From Trichosphaerium sp. ATCC 40318 (taxonomy: Eukaryota > Discosea > Flabellinia > Trichosidae), in contig JALMLS010000071.1 in the NCBI GenBank assembly GCA_038496445.1, positions 62,001-126,000 on the forward strand: 64,000 bases of DNA, written 5' to 3'. Made by a program: the position numbers and the translations under genes. The notes under the pieces were generated by a model. That model was not told the origin of the DNA. It searched no databases and worked only from the letters and a program-made list of their open reading frames with translations. This document shows, piece after piece, positions 1 through 9,809 of this stretch (position 1 is the stretch's first letter; each line of letters starts with the position of its first letter).

Positions 1-70
1 ATTTGAAAAATGTTAAGTGAAACGTGACAACATTTCGGTTTTTGGTTCAACTTTAAACGTAATAATCAAT

Positions 71-463
71 ATGAACAAAACGTACTCTATTGCTCCGTAC
101 CAGGTATATTATTTGTAATTGATGCATTTTTAACACCCAATATTAGGGAATTGAGTGTTTAGAGTCAAACTTCCCTGTATTGGTAGCCACTGATGTAAAC
201 AGTGGTAAAACTACCAATATAGACGCAATAGCAGGTTTTGACTACGCTTGGGGACATAAATACGTAGTCGAAGTAGGTAGGCCTCAAAACTACAACAAAT
301 TCCTCTAATCGCATGTAAAACAGAGGAGAGGAAACTAACGGAGGACGAGTTTATGTGCGATGGACCTGACTACGTTTGGACTCTAAAGAGCATAAAAGAG
401 GATAAAATAACACCTGCAGGTATATTCTTAGCGCCTTATAACCAACAAACGCCCGCAAAGTGA
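71..463 (+). CDS. Small DUF4377-like protein, three exons
   Basis: Spliced reading gives exons 71-103, 147-276 and 324-463, with GT-AG introns of 43 and 47 bp, for a protein of about 100 residues. The middle holds 'IAGFDYAWGHKYVVEV', followed by acidic and charged residues and 'VWTLKSI'. This matches my memory of the DUF4377 pattern (a short beta-rich domain with GF-Y-GY-Y-L-V spacing). The product reads without stops through both splice junctions, which supports the model. The function of DUF4377 is unknown; some members sit beside HslJ/META domains. No signal peptide is visible. The gene may continue past the TGA through alternative splicing, because coding-like sequence resumes just downstream. 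The family assignment is moderate; the exon structure is better supported. Confidence 0.55.
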
Positions 464-804
464 ATTCTGTTTTTGGCGCATTCAAAAAAAATGAAATTTC
501 CATTAGGTACAGAATTCACTCTGAGAATACCACAAAGTATGGTGCGACTTGGCCACTATCCTGTCATACGTACTTCCGGATTATTTTCCAAGACTTACGC
601 CATTTGGGGAAAGTATAAGATAAAACCAACTCAAGAACTCAAAGTACGCAATAATAATCGCTGTTTGACTTAAAATGTTGTACTTACGGCTTTAAGGATG
701 CCCTTAGTCAGAACAATGATTTTGATATTACATTAGCATTCCAGGGAAACCCCAGCGATCCATTTGTTGTTCGCAATGTAATAATAGTAGAAAGTATGTA
801 TTAA
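464..804 (+). other. Coding-like exons of uncertain gene, downstream of DUF4377 gene
   Basis: Coding-looking stretches include 'KFPLGTEFTLRIPQS' near 490-535, 'YAIWGKYKIKPTQELK' near 597-645, and, after a plausible intron ending near 698, 'DALSQNNDFDITLAFQ' running to a TAA at 802-804. Splicing at AAAG/GTACG (about 645) and AAG/GATGCC (about 699) joins the last two in frame. They may be C-terminal exons of the preceding gene or a separate small gene. I could not find a single splice model using all parts, and I recognise no domain. Confidence 0.3.
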
Positions 805-846
805 AAACAATCAAAGTAAATTTTTATATACAAACAAAATCTGACT

Positions 847-1515
847 CTACGTGCACACGGTTAAACACTTGCTCATATTACTCTTGAAAGGCCTTTGTAG
901 CAAAAAAACGTGACGTCGATGACAGCTTTTCGCCGAGGAAACGTCTTTGGCATGTTTATTCACTAACAGTTTAATTTTTATATGCTCTCTGACACGTGAA
1001 TGATGTGAGAAGTCCTTATCTACACTATATGCAAGAATAATGAATGTTTCTTGACCTGGCACTAGCTCACAGTCTTTTGGATCGCTTATTGATCTGTTAC
1101 ATTCGCATGACACGATTTTTGATTTTTACCTGATAGCAGAGGAATAGTAAACGATATTTTAGTTATCCCATGTTCATGACAACCTTTCAAATTTGTCACT
1201 CTATTTTTACCACCATATTTTTCTTTGTTGTAATGTCGCGGAGGTTCAGCGATATGTTCTTCACTTTCAACATTGCCATTTTCAAGAAGTCTGAGAAACA
1301 CCAGCTTAGATCCAGCAAGACTATGATTTTTCGTATTAAATCCAACGAGTAACCACCCTTGTGCTTTGTTAGACGATGTAAAAACAAGGGGATTTTTTGT
1401 AGTTTGTACCTTGAGTCTTAGCACTTATACACCCGTTAAAAACGCCTCCATCTTCACTACTTGTATTCCACTCCAAGTTTATACCTCTTTTCGTAATGTG
1501 TTGGGCGCTAGCCAT
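847..1515 (-). CDS. DOMON-domain protein
   Basis: Reading leftward: 'INLEWNTSSEDGGVF' and then, after an intron, 'QGWLLVGFNTKNHSLAGSKL'. This is the DOMON signature (beta strand, then GW-x-x-x-GF and a conserved small-residue turn). Later 'HGITKISFTIPLLS' and 'GQETFIILAYS' with the HH-containing 'DFSHHSRVREH' match the second half of the DOMON fold. DOMON domains bind haem or sugars and usually lie in secreted or cytochrome b561-linked redox proteins. No b561 helices or signal peptide are visible here. The ATG at 1515 is the first in-frame methionine. The junction near 1100-1130 joins the two halves one base out of phase under every GT-AG choice I tried, which suggests a one-base indel or a missed exon. 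Confidence 0.55.
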
Positions 1516-1960
1516 GTGACAGTCGCACTGAAAAGTCTAAAAAAGCCTCAATTGCCTTTTTCGCAGAATTTCGCAGATACAATTCATTGCATTGACAGAA
1601 TTCATGTTATTTTCACGTGACATAACTGAACGAGCGCTCAGCGGTACCACTGTTGCTAAAGACATTGATCAATGCACACCGTAGGACGACTGAGGAGTGG
1701 TATTTATTGACAATGGATTAGAGAGGCAAAAAGGCTTTTAATCGGTTATGTTTAGTTATAAACTTGTATTTTGTGGGGTTTTGAGTTATACTGACCCATT
1801 CCCACATTTTACATTTCTTAACTCGAGCGTCAGAGTTACATATAGGTCTGCACGCGTATGGGTTGCTTGTTGATAAATATAACTCAAATATATGCTAATA
1901 AGCAAGGGTTTTAAGTAAACATCTTTCGTTTTTGTTCTAGACTCACTAAAATCCGCAACA
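1516..1960. other. Intergenic, divergent promoters
   Basis: This lies between the leftward DOMON gene and the rightward PH-domain gene, so it should hold both promoters. A CACGTG hexamer lies at 1614. No open frame with convincing coding character is seen. Confidence 0.4.
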
Positions 1961-2839
1961 ATGCTCGTGCCAGAGCGTGATACTACTTCTTCATCTCCTT
2001 TACAACACAACGACTGGCATGAGCTAGACGGTCGCGTAAAAACCCACGAGGGAGCGTAAGTTGCCACAGTACCGCCGTATAATGTATTAATCGCGTATTT
2101 GCAGAAACGCTCTACATTCGGGTCTTATTGCTTTGTACTTTAGAAAGCCAATACCAGAATGGCAACAACGCTACATGATACTAACAAGTACAGACTTATT
2201 TATGGAGTCTGGATCTAAAACCCTTACAACAAGGTAAAACATTTTTTAAAAGATACCAAACAATAGCCTACGCAGTTTATTATGCTTTAAGATACATTAG
2301 AAGGAAAAGTAGAATCGGTCTTAATTTTCAGCAAAAACCCGTTGTGAAATGTCACTTTTTACTCGTAAATTTGGGAGCTTGTTGATTAGCGACTGTTTAT
2401 AAAACCAATACTGACAATAGAATCCTTAGACGTAATGTTCCTTTAAGAGCTATAAGAAGGGCTTGTATGTGTACACTAAGGAATAAGACAGCGAGTGTTT
2501 TTCAGGTAAGTTTTCTTATCAATTTTCTTCATGTTTTTCTTACTTTCTTCACTTCTTTGATCAGACACTAATGTTTTTTGTAGATTGACTTTGTAGATAA
2601 AAGAAATCCCTTATTAGTTCGTACAGATAACGTTGTTGGTGCGTAGTTTGGGACTTTGACACCATTTGATACCAAAAAAAAATCAAAAAAAAAACAAAAA
2701 AAAAACGAACCCAATCGAAGATGTCAACTGACGTTTTGTTTGATTTTTAGAAGCTGGTGATTGGGTGACTGCTATTAATGCTGCGAGAACAAAGTTTTCT
2801 TTACAAGGTGATTTTGTTCTCATAAAGACAGTGGATTAG
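1961..2839 (+). CDS. PH-domain protein
   Basis: The exon from ATG 1961 to 2055 encodes a Ser/Thr-rich leader. It joins exon 2105-2233, reading 'HSGLIALYFRKPIPEWQQRY' then 'MILTSTDLFME', the typical first strands of a pleckstrin homology domain. Later exons give 'RILRRNVPLRAIRRACMC', 'IDFVDKRNPLLVRTDN' and 'EAGDWVTAINAARTKF'. The last is the characteristic C-terminal PH helix with its invariant Trp, and the gene ends in a short tail at TAG 2839. PH domains bind phosphoinositides or protein partners at membranes. The whole product is little more than the domain itself. The middle intron boundaries (2234 to about 2430) are least certain, and a further small exon may lie there. Confidence 0.72.
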
Positions 2840-3176
2840 AGGGTACGGCGGTTCTCTAGAAGAAGAAGCAATTGAAATTAGTAAAACTCGAATTGTACAA
2901 TAGAAAAAATTTTCTAAAACGCCTTGTTTGCTGTTCTTAGGAGTCCTACTGACGTTTTATCTTATTTTCATACGTTTTGTTCTTATTGCTTTTCTAAATG
3001 ACCAGCGACTGTATTTCTCCTTCCTATCGTTTATTGCAACGCAATATTGTGTACCACAGCTCCGAGAGTCTTCGCTTCAACGAAATACTTACAACGGTTT
3101 TCGCTATCGTCAATTTTTCGGAAATGTCAACGCTGGTCTTACAACATTATTTAGAACGTAACCAAACGAACACACA
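2840..3176. other. Intergenic
   Basis: Short spacer between the PH-domain and stefin genes, both rightward. Open frames here lack composition or motifs suggesting coding. Nothing else is seen. Confidence 0.4.
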
Positions 3177-3563
3177 ATGAGCAAACCAGGTGGTATCGGC
3201 GCAGAGAAAGAAATGACTGACATCGCAACTCAAGGTACACCTAAACGCTTGAGTTACTTTGTTCGTTAACGAAACGAAGCTGCAAACGCTGTTAAAGCAG
3301 ATATTGAGAAGAAACTGAACAAAACACTTGCCACGTACGAACCGATCAAGTTTTCCTCCCAAGTGGTCGCCGGAACCAATTTCTTCATAAAGGTACTATT
3401 TTTTTCGCTTTCTGTGCGCTTTAAGATAATAACACCAAAAAAGATCAAAATTGGAGAATCGGAGTACATACACGCACGTATCTATCGCCATTTCAGCGGC
3501 AGCACAGAGTTAAACAATGTTGAAGAGAATAAGAGCGCAGATGACGCAATAACCTACTTTTAA
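3177..3563 (+). CDS. Stefin (type 1 cystatin), cysteine protease inhibitor
   Basis: Three exons (3177-3234, 3280-3392, 3444-3563) separated by 45- and 51-bp GT-AG introns give exactly 96 residues, close to the 98 of animal stefins A and B. Family landmarks are in order: an N-terminal Gly segment ('MSKPGGIGAE'), the inhibitory first hairpin 'QVVAGTNFFIK' (QxVxG motif), a middle strand 'IGESEYIHARIYR', and the terminal 'DAITYF', which mirrors the stefin ending. Stefins lack a signal peptide and disulfides and act in the cytosol on papain-like cysteine proteases. They block the active site cleft by a wedge made of the N-terminus and two hairpins. The reading frame is clean through all junctions. 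Known from the family: the fold and inhibition mode. Inferred: that this copy is active. Confidence 0.88.
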
Positions 3564-4313
3564 ACCAAGAAATGTCCCGTGACTAATAAAAGGGATTTTG
3601 TGACGCTAAAAAAAACTTTTCGAGCCTAACATGTTGATAGATTTTTTTTTTGACTTTCGAGCAAGTCTTTGAATCTTCTATGCTTTTATTCTTCTCAATT
3701 CCTGAGGTAGTCGGTGGAAGTTGTTACTCACTCAACTTGCAGTTTGGTGTCACAATTTTGTCAACATTGTGACGATTTTCTGGATTCTTTGTTTTTCATT
3801 GCATTGATTTTAGCAAGTGCTATGTTTGCGCGTGTTATCTAGTGACTATAAATTGTTTGTCACGTGATTAATTTTGTCCATCGTTCTAAAGCGGTAAGGT
3901 TTCAATTCACACTGAGTTCAAAAAGTATTTAAAACATTCAACACCATAGACCATCAAACACTCCAGGAAGATCCATGAACCTTGATTGATTTAAACACAT
4001 TTTTATCTCGGATCTGTCGTTCGGTTAGGACCAGAAGCTGAGCTTTACTATCAAAGGCTTGTATCTAGAAATCGTACAAGAATGCAAACTCGATGTAGAG
4101 TTTAACAAAACTCGCGAAACTCTTCGATATGGCACCTACACACGAAACAGATCAAATCTGCCAGGCTTTTATTGTTAAATTGGACTGGAAGAACAGACGT
4201 ACAGAGACTATTTTTTTACACGTGCTCCTTGATGAGCTTTTAATCTCTATGTAGCATTTTATGATCAAGACATTATGGCTGAGAGTACTCTATCAACAAT
4301 ACTCAAAATGTGT
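3564..4313. other. Intergenic, no clear gene
   Basis: Holds CACGTG at 3861 and 4218. A short rightward stretch near 4035-4170 (reading 'KLSFTIKGLYLEIVQE') has some coding character, but I find no start, splice partners or known domain for it. It may be a decayed exon. Confidence 0.3.
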
Positions 4314-6425
4314 TAGATCCTGCTAATAACACTTAGATGCTGGGATGATGACTTGTTGCTATTTCATGCTACAGAACGATGTAGTTGATAAGGTGTTGAC
4401 AAGTGTTTATTTAGAACAATTTATTACTCATGCATTGATAGTTGAACTGAAAGCCCTTCTATTCTCAATGCAGGTTTTAAAACAAACTTTATGTCTTTTA
4501 GATGACATCCAGGTGCTTCTGATACCTTGAAATTGTAGCAAATCAATGCTGTGTAGATCACTAATTCTATGATTGCAAGATTCTTTCCTAGACAAACACG
4601 TGGACCTCCACCAAAGCCAAAGTATGGTAAAGTTTCTTGAAAAGAAAGTAAGAAAAAAAAAATTGAATTATACTACTGATGTACCTGTTGTATTAAATCG
4701 ATCAGGATTAAATTTATTAGCTTCTTTAAATATGGTATTGTTAAGATATCCAGATTGTGGGCTCAGAAGGACCATAGTTCCTGCAGGAATCGTATAAGCT
4801 AAACAAAAACAGTTAGTACTAAATATTTCTCTTTTCCTCTTTTAGAAAATAACTCTTACTCCCGTGTTTGGACTTCAATGTGTAATCTTTAACTGCTTTG
4901 CGATTGAAAAAAATTGTTGGCCCATAGAGTCTCAAGACTTCTTTGACAAAGTTGGATAGTGTTTTGTTATTCATAAAATCATAGAAATTTAGGTTGTCTT
5001 TCTTCATTAGTGGTGCAACCTCGTTATAAATAATATCCTGAAACTCTGTATGCTTGCATAATGCAAACAATATTGCTACCATTGTATTTGATGTCGTCTC
5101 TACACCTCCAAGATATATACCAAGAGCATTTGATATGATACGTTCACTATTCCAAAATTGTTTATCTGTTTGTAGCAACATTTCCTTCAAAACAATCTTT
5201 ATTAGCAAAGTGACACGTGGCAGATAAGTACCTCTATTATATTACCTGGTTTGCGTCCAGGTACTTTCAAGTTGTTTTTAGCTTTGTCCAAGACCTGTTC
5301 TAGAAATGGAAGAACAACCTTGCTCAACGAATTATAAAAGTCTGTTTCTTCCTATTTATAATTAGAACGCTTTGTGTTGACTCACGTAGTTACCTTAGGT
5401 ACTAAAAATGGTAAACGCCAATATTCCACTGGGGCAGATCCTCTTCTTATAAGAACTATCAATAACTTCTGAAGAGTGTCCAGTAACTCACGTTTTTTGA
5501 GTTTATCTTCTAAAGACAACTTACAAAAAGAAAAGAAAAGAAAGCTCACCACTTACCTTCAAACTCACTAATCTTCAAAAACATGTTAGATAAAACACCG
5601 AATGTTATTCTTGACGCTAATTCATAAGGATCTTCCAGAGGTTTACCATCCTTTGCAAGATTCTTTACTTCGTCAATCTTCTCTTCAAGCGCCTGTAAAA
5701 TACCATCGAACTTTGTACTTAAATACTTGTTTGTAAACTCAGGAGCGACTAACTTTCTCATCACTTTCCATTGATCTCCATGTTGGAATCCCAAGGCGCG
5801 ATCTAGTTTGAGCGACTAAAAATGTTATTAAGATCACGTGATTAAACGTTTGGTAAGGAAGGTTACAATAAAAAAGAAGAAGCAAAGCCAGATTTTAGTT
5901 GTTAGATCACAGTCTCATATGGATATTTCCGAAAGTAATGCGAGTATATGCCAACGTTATTGAATAGAAGCGTACCTCTAATACTTTGTCGTTTGAAACA
6001 AGTGACGAGCAAAAGTAGGTTTTCTCTTGAAAGATTTTCTTGATGTCATCAAAATCAGAAACCACTATCGAAGTCTTTCCAAACACTTTAAATTGGTACA
6101 CGTTACCGTATAACTGACGCCACTACAGCGAGTTTAGAAGTTAATCTAAACGCAGTTTTATTCTTCCGTACCTCTTCAAATACCTCGTGAACAAGTCCAC
6201 TATTTTTTGATAGCTTTATAACGCTCCCAATGAAAGGATATCCAGTCGGTCCAGGAATGTTACTTTTATTTTTCAATAGCCAAGCCACAAATGCAACAGC
6301 GCAAAGAGCTATGAGTATACCTGTGTATAACATGTTGCGAAGCTGTTCCCAATACGAATCAACTGCGATGAACAAAGCAAGGTCAACAATGTTCTCGCAA
6401 AACCGCGAAAACAGAATCACATGAT
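4314..6425. repeat. Left arm of P450 inverted repeat
   Basis: This segment is near identical, in reverse complement, to 10915-13012. The similarity covers the P450 coding exons, the introns, a few tens of bases upstream of the ATG, and about 110 bp past the stop codon. The arms are about 2.1 kb and flank a 4.5-kb spacer carrying the QueC-like gene and the F-box/LRR gene. Intron divergence is visible but modest, so the duplication is fairly recent. Confidence 0.9.
4424..6333 (-). CDS. Cytochrome P450 monooxygenase, copy A
   Basis: The protein is about 480 residues in at least eight exons. It starts with a membrane anchor ('MLYTGILIALCAVAFVAWLL') and the proline hinge 'IPGPTGYPFIGSV', so it is expected on the ER membrane. 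The I-helix carries 'GGVETTSNT' (oxygen-binding A/G-G-x-E/D-T-T). The K-helix has 'EVLR' (ExxR), then 'NPDRF', and the haem loop 'FGFGGGPRVCLGKNLA' supplies the Cys thiolate ligand. All signature residues are intact. ATG 6333 is chosen because it is the only methionine start shared with copy B; upstream extension would need GTG. The stop is TAA at 4424. The substrate cannot be told; the C-terminal part resembles CYP4-type or related eukaryotic clans, but I would not assign a family. Confidence 0.93.
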
Positions 6426-6876
6426 GTTTTTAAGTGGGGAAAGTAGTTTTTTTACTTGACACAAGTAGGATGCAGTCCCGGCGCGTTTAAAAAAAAGTTG
6501 TTGTCAAAGATTTATTGAACGGTTTCTGAAATCACGTGAATTTTGGGCGGTTCTGCTTTCACAGAAATAGTGCAAGGGATTCAAATTACGCCTGCGACTG
6601 TTACTGATAGTTGATATTCGCATACAGTTGAACGCCTGTTAAGTCAGAAAAAGCGGTACTTCCTTTTTTTGTAAATGAAGTACCGTTCTCCAATGTTTCC
6701 CTTTCCAAGAAAGCCTCAAAAGTTAGTGTCTTTCAGCCCATGCGATAAAGATTGAGCAGACAAAACTGTTGTATTGCTTGTTGTATTTATACCTCAGCAT
6801 TGGTAGCTAAAAAATACGCTTTATTTACTTCTAAACCCTGGCTGATACCAATGTGTTAATTGTTTTGAAAGACTTT
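6426..6876. other. Intergenic
   Basis: This lies upstream of P450 copy A and downstream of the QueC-like gene. It contains CACGTG at 6533 and T/A-rich runs. No coding signal is seen. Confidence 0.4.
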
Positions 6877-7834
6877 TCATGTCTTGGGATATTTCTTTGC
6901 CATCTCAATAGCTGTAAAACGTTCTTTGCATTGAGGACACCAACCACAATGTTTTTCATGACCCAATAAACATGAATAAGTGTCATCAATATCCTACAGA
7001 AAAGACATAAGCCTCCATCAGTTGAATAGCTTGGAAGAAAAAAAAAGCTTAAACAGAAACAAAAAAGACAAGATTCACGCACTAATCCATATGTTGCTGC
7101 AGCACCCAGAATATCGTATTTTGTCATATGTACAAGAGGTGTTTCTAGCTTTATACCTGGCTCTAATATATCCACAACTTTCTGAAAAGCATCAGCAAAC
7201 TTGAGAGTATGATCCTCAACAAGTATTTTATCTTCATCACTTTTATTAATACCAAGAACAACAGCCTCAGCATTCTCCTGTATAGCATAGCTAACTATTG
7301 CTTAGCAATAACACATAGAACATATACATACCTTACACATAGTGCTGCAAGTGGAAACAAACGCTGTGGAATAGGAGAGTGTTTTTTCATTCTTTGATTT
7401 TCATGAAATTTCTCCCCAACTTTGGACATATCGAATGTTACAAGAGGTAGAATGTGGTCAAGCTTTGAGCATAATTTCTCGCAAGCTTTAGCTTCTGGGA
7501 TCCGCGGACGTTGTCCGTAATTAATAAATACTGGTAGACTCCATCTAACTTCTATTTGAACATGTTAGTGTTGGTTTTATGCGTTTTTACCTTTGTTTTC
7601 TGCCGCCGCTTGTTTATTATCATAATGTTGTTTATAAAGCGCTGTGGCGCTATCTAAACCACCAGAGAGTAATACAACGGCTTTTTTGGCGTCTTTTGGA
7701 GGAATAGTTGTGTATTGTCTACGAGTAAGCGTTTTGTTGCTCTGATATGTTGTATGAGATACAATTGTACACCTACGCATTGTTGTGACGTCGTTTAGCT
7801 TTTCTTTAATAAATATGTTTGTTTTTGTTGGCAT
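6877..7834 (-). CDS. QueC/ExsB-like 7-cyano-7-deazaguanine synthase
   Basis: From ATG 7834 the first exon has a basic, Ser/Thr-rich leader (possible mitochondrial targeting) and then '[16 protein letters not shown]', the PP-loop ATPase motif SGGxDS of QueC. The next exon gives '[19 protein letters not shown]', matching the YGQ-R region. Then come '[12 protein letters not shown]' and a last exon with '[20 protein letters not shown]', a zinc-binding four-Cys cluster, ending at TGA 6877. QueC converts 7-carboxy-7-deazaguanine to preQ0 using ATP and ammonia, in queuosine or archaeosine synthesis. Eukaryotes normally salvage queuine rather than make preQ0, so an intron-bearing QueC homologue is unusual. 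Introns argue against bacterial contamination. The 'RNxxF' segment of bacterial QueC is altered here ('[10 protein letters not shown]'), so a related ExsB-type function is possible. Confidence 0.82.
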
Positions 7835-8546
7835 TCTTTGAATAAGACAACGTATTTGCAAAAGCGGCAACTCACTGAGTTCCCACACTTTCAGTTAATA
7901 ACGAAACGACGCAAGCAAGAAATGTTGGAGAGTGGGATAGTTTATGAAGTAGATTTAGCAAATTGTAAATTTACAATTGCTTGCAGTGTTAACATAGATC
8001 TCGATAAAGGCATTTGCTCGCTTTAAATTTACAGGCACATGAGTTTGTGTGAACTTTAAATCTAAATAGAAACAACTCACATTAACTGCTCTCACCTCTC
8101 ACTGGCACTAGATTGACAGTGTCAAATTGGGATCACACTCCACCTGTCCCACACTTCAGTGACAGATGAAAGTATCAAATCGCTCAAAGGCATTCATACT
8201 ATTTATCTTCACGTGATTTTGTCCAAATGTCAAAATAACGTAACAACAGGCACATTTTGACAAAAAAAGTAGCAGCTAGCGTGATCTAGTTTTACCACTA
8301 AGTTTGTTAATAAGCGCTAATAGAGGGCTTTCAACCAATCTGTAGAACTTTTAATTTTAAGGTGTTTAGACTGATATCTTGAAACCGGACTGGTATCGTA
8401 CCAGTATTTGCACTTAACTTGTGCTCGTACCTTAATACCATAGCCTAACTGATCCTTTCGCATACCGGTCCATTCTAGATATTGGCGTATAAAAAGTACA
8501 TTTTAACCATTAGACGTCCTTAATACCATCACAAGGACGATATACA
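7835..8546. other. Intergenic with an LRR remnant near 8110-8215
   Basis: On the + strand, 'TSVTDESIKSLKGIHTIYL' reads at about 8150-8210. It is one unit of the 21-residue LRR found in the neighbouring F-box/LRR gene, preceded by a degraded unit and with no start codon or F-box. It looks like the debris of an older copy. CACGTG lies at 8212. The segment before 8547 is the promoter of the next gene. Confidence 0.5.
8488..8494 (+). promoter_or_regulatory. TATA box of the F-box/LRR gene
   Basis: TATAAAA lies 59 bp upstream of ATG 8547, in the spacing expected for a short 5' untranslated region. This gene has no introns, so the distance to the start codon is direct. Confidence 0.45.
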
Positions 8547-9809
8547 ATGCTTCCTATTACTACGTGTTATAAAATCAACAACATCGCACATGATAATTTG
8601 TTGCGGCTACCTACAGAGATATTAGCGCATATTTTGGTTCAAACAACCACATCACGATTTGCAGCTTGTCAAACATGTCGTATATTTGCTTCTATCATTC
8701 ACGACATTATCGGATACCACGCTATCAGGGTTGAAACTATAAACCAAGTAGAATCAGTTGTAAAACATCGTGGGATTCTGAAAAATACCAGCATAGACCT
8801 TAGCTTTTGTGATTTTGGCGATACCAGCATCACACAATTTGCTGGAGTTCATACTATTTACCTCAATTATACTTCAATAACAGATGAAGGTGTAAAAGCA
8901 CTTGTTGGAGTTCATGCTATTGGCCTTGATAGCACTTTGGTAACTGACGAAGGCATTAAAGCACTTGCTGGAGTTCATACTATTACCCTTAGTTGTACTT
9001 CAGTAACTGATGAAGGTGTAAAAGCACTTGTTGGAGTTCATTTGATTAAACTTAATCGTACCTCAGTAACAGATGAAGGTGTTAAAGCACTTGTTGGAGT
9101 TCATACTATTGGCCTTGATAGCACTTTGGTAACTGATAAAGGCATTAAAGCACTTGCTGGAGTTCATACTATTACCCTTAGTCGTACTTCAGTAACTGAT
9201 GAAGGTGTAAAAGCACTTGTTGGAGTTCATTTGATTAACCTTAATCGTACCTCAGTAACAGATGAAGGTGTAAAGTTGCTTGCTGGAGTTCATACTATTA
9301 CCCTTAGTCGTACTTCAGTAACAGATGAAGGTGTAAAAGCACTTGTTGGAGTTCATACTATTGACCTTGATAGCACTTGGGTAACTGACGAAGGCATTGA
9401 AGCACTTGCTGGAGTTCATACTATTTACCTCAATTATACTTCAATAACAGATGAAGGCATCAAAGCACTTGCTGGAGTTCATACTATTTACCTCAATTAT
9501 ACTTCAATAACAGATGAAGGTGTAAAAGCACTTGCTGGAGTTCATACTATTTACCTCAAGTATACTTCAATAACAGATGAAGGCATCAAAGCACTTGCTG
9601 GAGTTCATACTATTGGCCTTGATAGCACTTTGGTAACTGACAAAGGCATTAAAGCACTTGTTGGAGTTCATACCATTGGCCTTGATCATACCTCAGTGAC
9701 TGATAAAGGCATTAAAGCGCTTGTTGGGACAAAAAAATTATATGCACGTGGCACTTTAGTAACAAATGAAGGAGTTAAAGCTGTAAAAGGAACTCGTGTA
9801 TGGATATAA
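8547..9809 (+). CDS. F-box protein with fifteen 21-residue leucine-rich repeats
   Basis: Single-exon gene of 420 residues. Residues about 14-60 form an F-box ('LLRLPTEILAHILVQTTTSR' then a Cys-rich helix 'FAACQTCRIFASIIHDII'). From residue about 99 to the end run fifteen units of exactly 21 residues with consensus GVHTI-x-L-x-x-TS-V/I-TDEG-V/I-KAL-A/V. The last unit is degenerate. F-box/LRR proteins are substrate receptors of SCF (Skp1-Cullin-F-box) ubiquitin ligases: the F-box binds Skp1 and the LRR curve binds the target. Units are almost identical even at silent sites, showing recent expansion. Several relatives lie in this window, mostly broken. The target is unknown. 'TDEG' LRR proteins also occur in giant-virus genomes. 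Confidence 0.9.
   Translation: MLPITTCYKINNIAHDNLLRLPTEILAHILVQTTTSRFAACQTCRIFASIIHDIIGYHAIRVETINQVESVVKHRGILKNTSIDLSFCDFGDTSITQFAGVHTIYLNYTSITDEGVKALVGVHAIGLDSTLVTDEGIKALAGVHTITLSCTSVTDEGVKALVGVHLIKLNRTSVTDEGVKALVGVHTIGLDSTLVTDKGIKALAGVHTITLSRTSVTDEGVKALVGVHLINLNRTSVTDEGVKLLAGVHTITLSRTSVTDEGVKALVGVHTIDLDSTWVTDEGIEALAGVHTIYLNYTSITDEGIKALAGVHTIYLNYTSITDEGVKALAGVHTIYLKYTSITDEGIKALAGVHTIGLDSTLVTDKGIKALVGVHTIGLDHTSVTDKGIKALVGTKKLYARGTLVTNEGVKAVKGTRVWI
8841..9790 (+). repeat. 63-bp coding tandem repeat with 189-bp higher-order unit
   Basis: Fifteen in-frame 63-bp units encode the LRRs. Units 2-3-4 and 5-6-7 repeat the same order of three variants (types 'GLDSTLV', 'TLS-TSV' and 'L-LNRTSV'), so a 189-bp block was duplicated as one. 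Units 10-12 are three near-identical 'IYL-YTSI' copies. This pattern fits unequal crossing over or gene conversion. Confidence 0.85.

Noticed and set aside
7838-8026. Rightward open frame beginning near the QueC start
   Set aside because: No motif, divergent overlap with the QueC leader, and no splice partners; probably chance.
8841-9790. Regular repeats reminiscent of a CRISPR array
   Set aside because: The 63-bp units are in frame, contiguous without spacers, and encode leucine-rich repeats.
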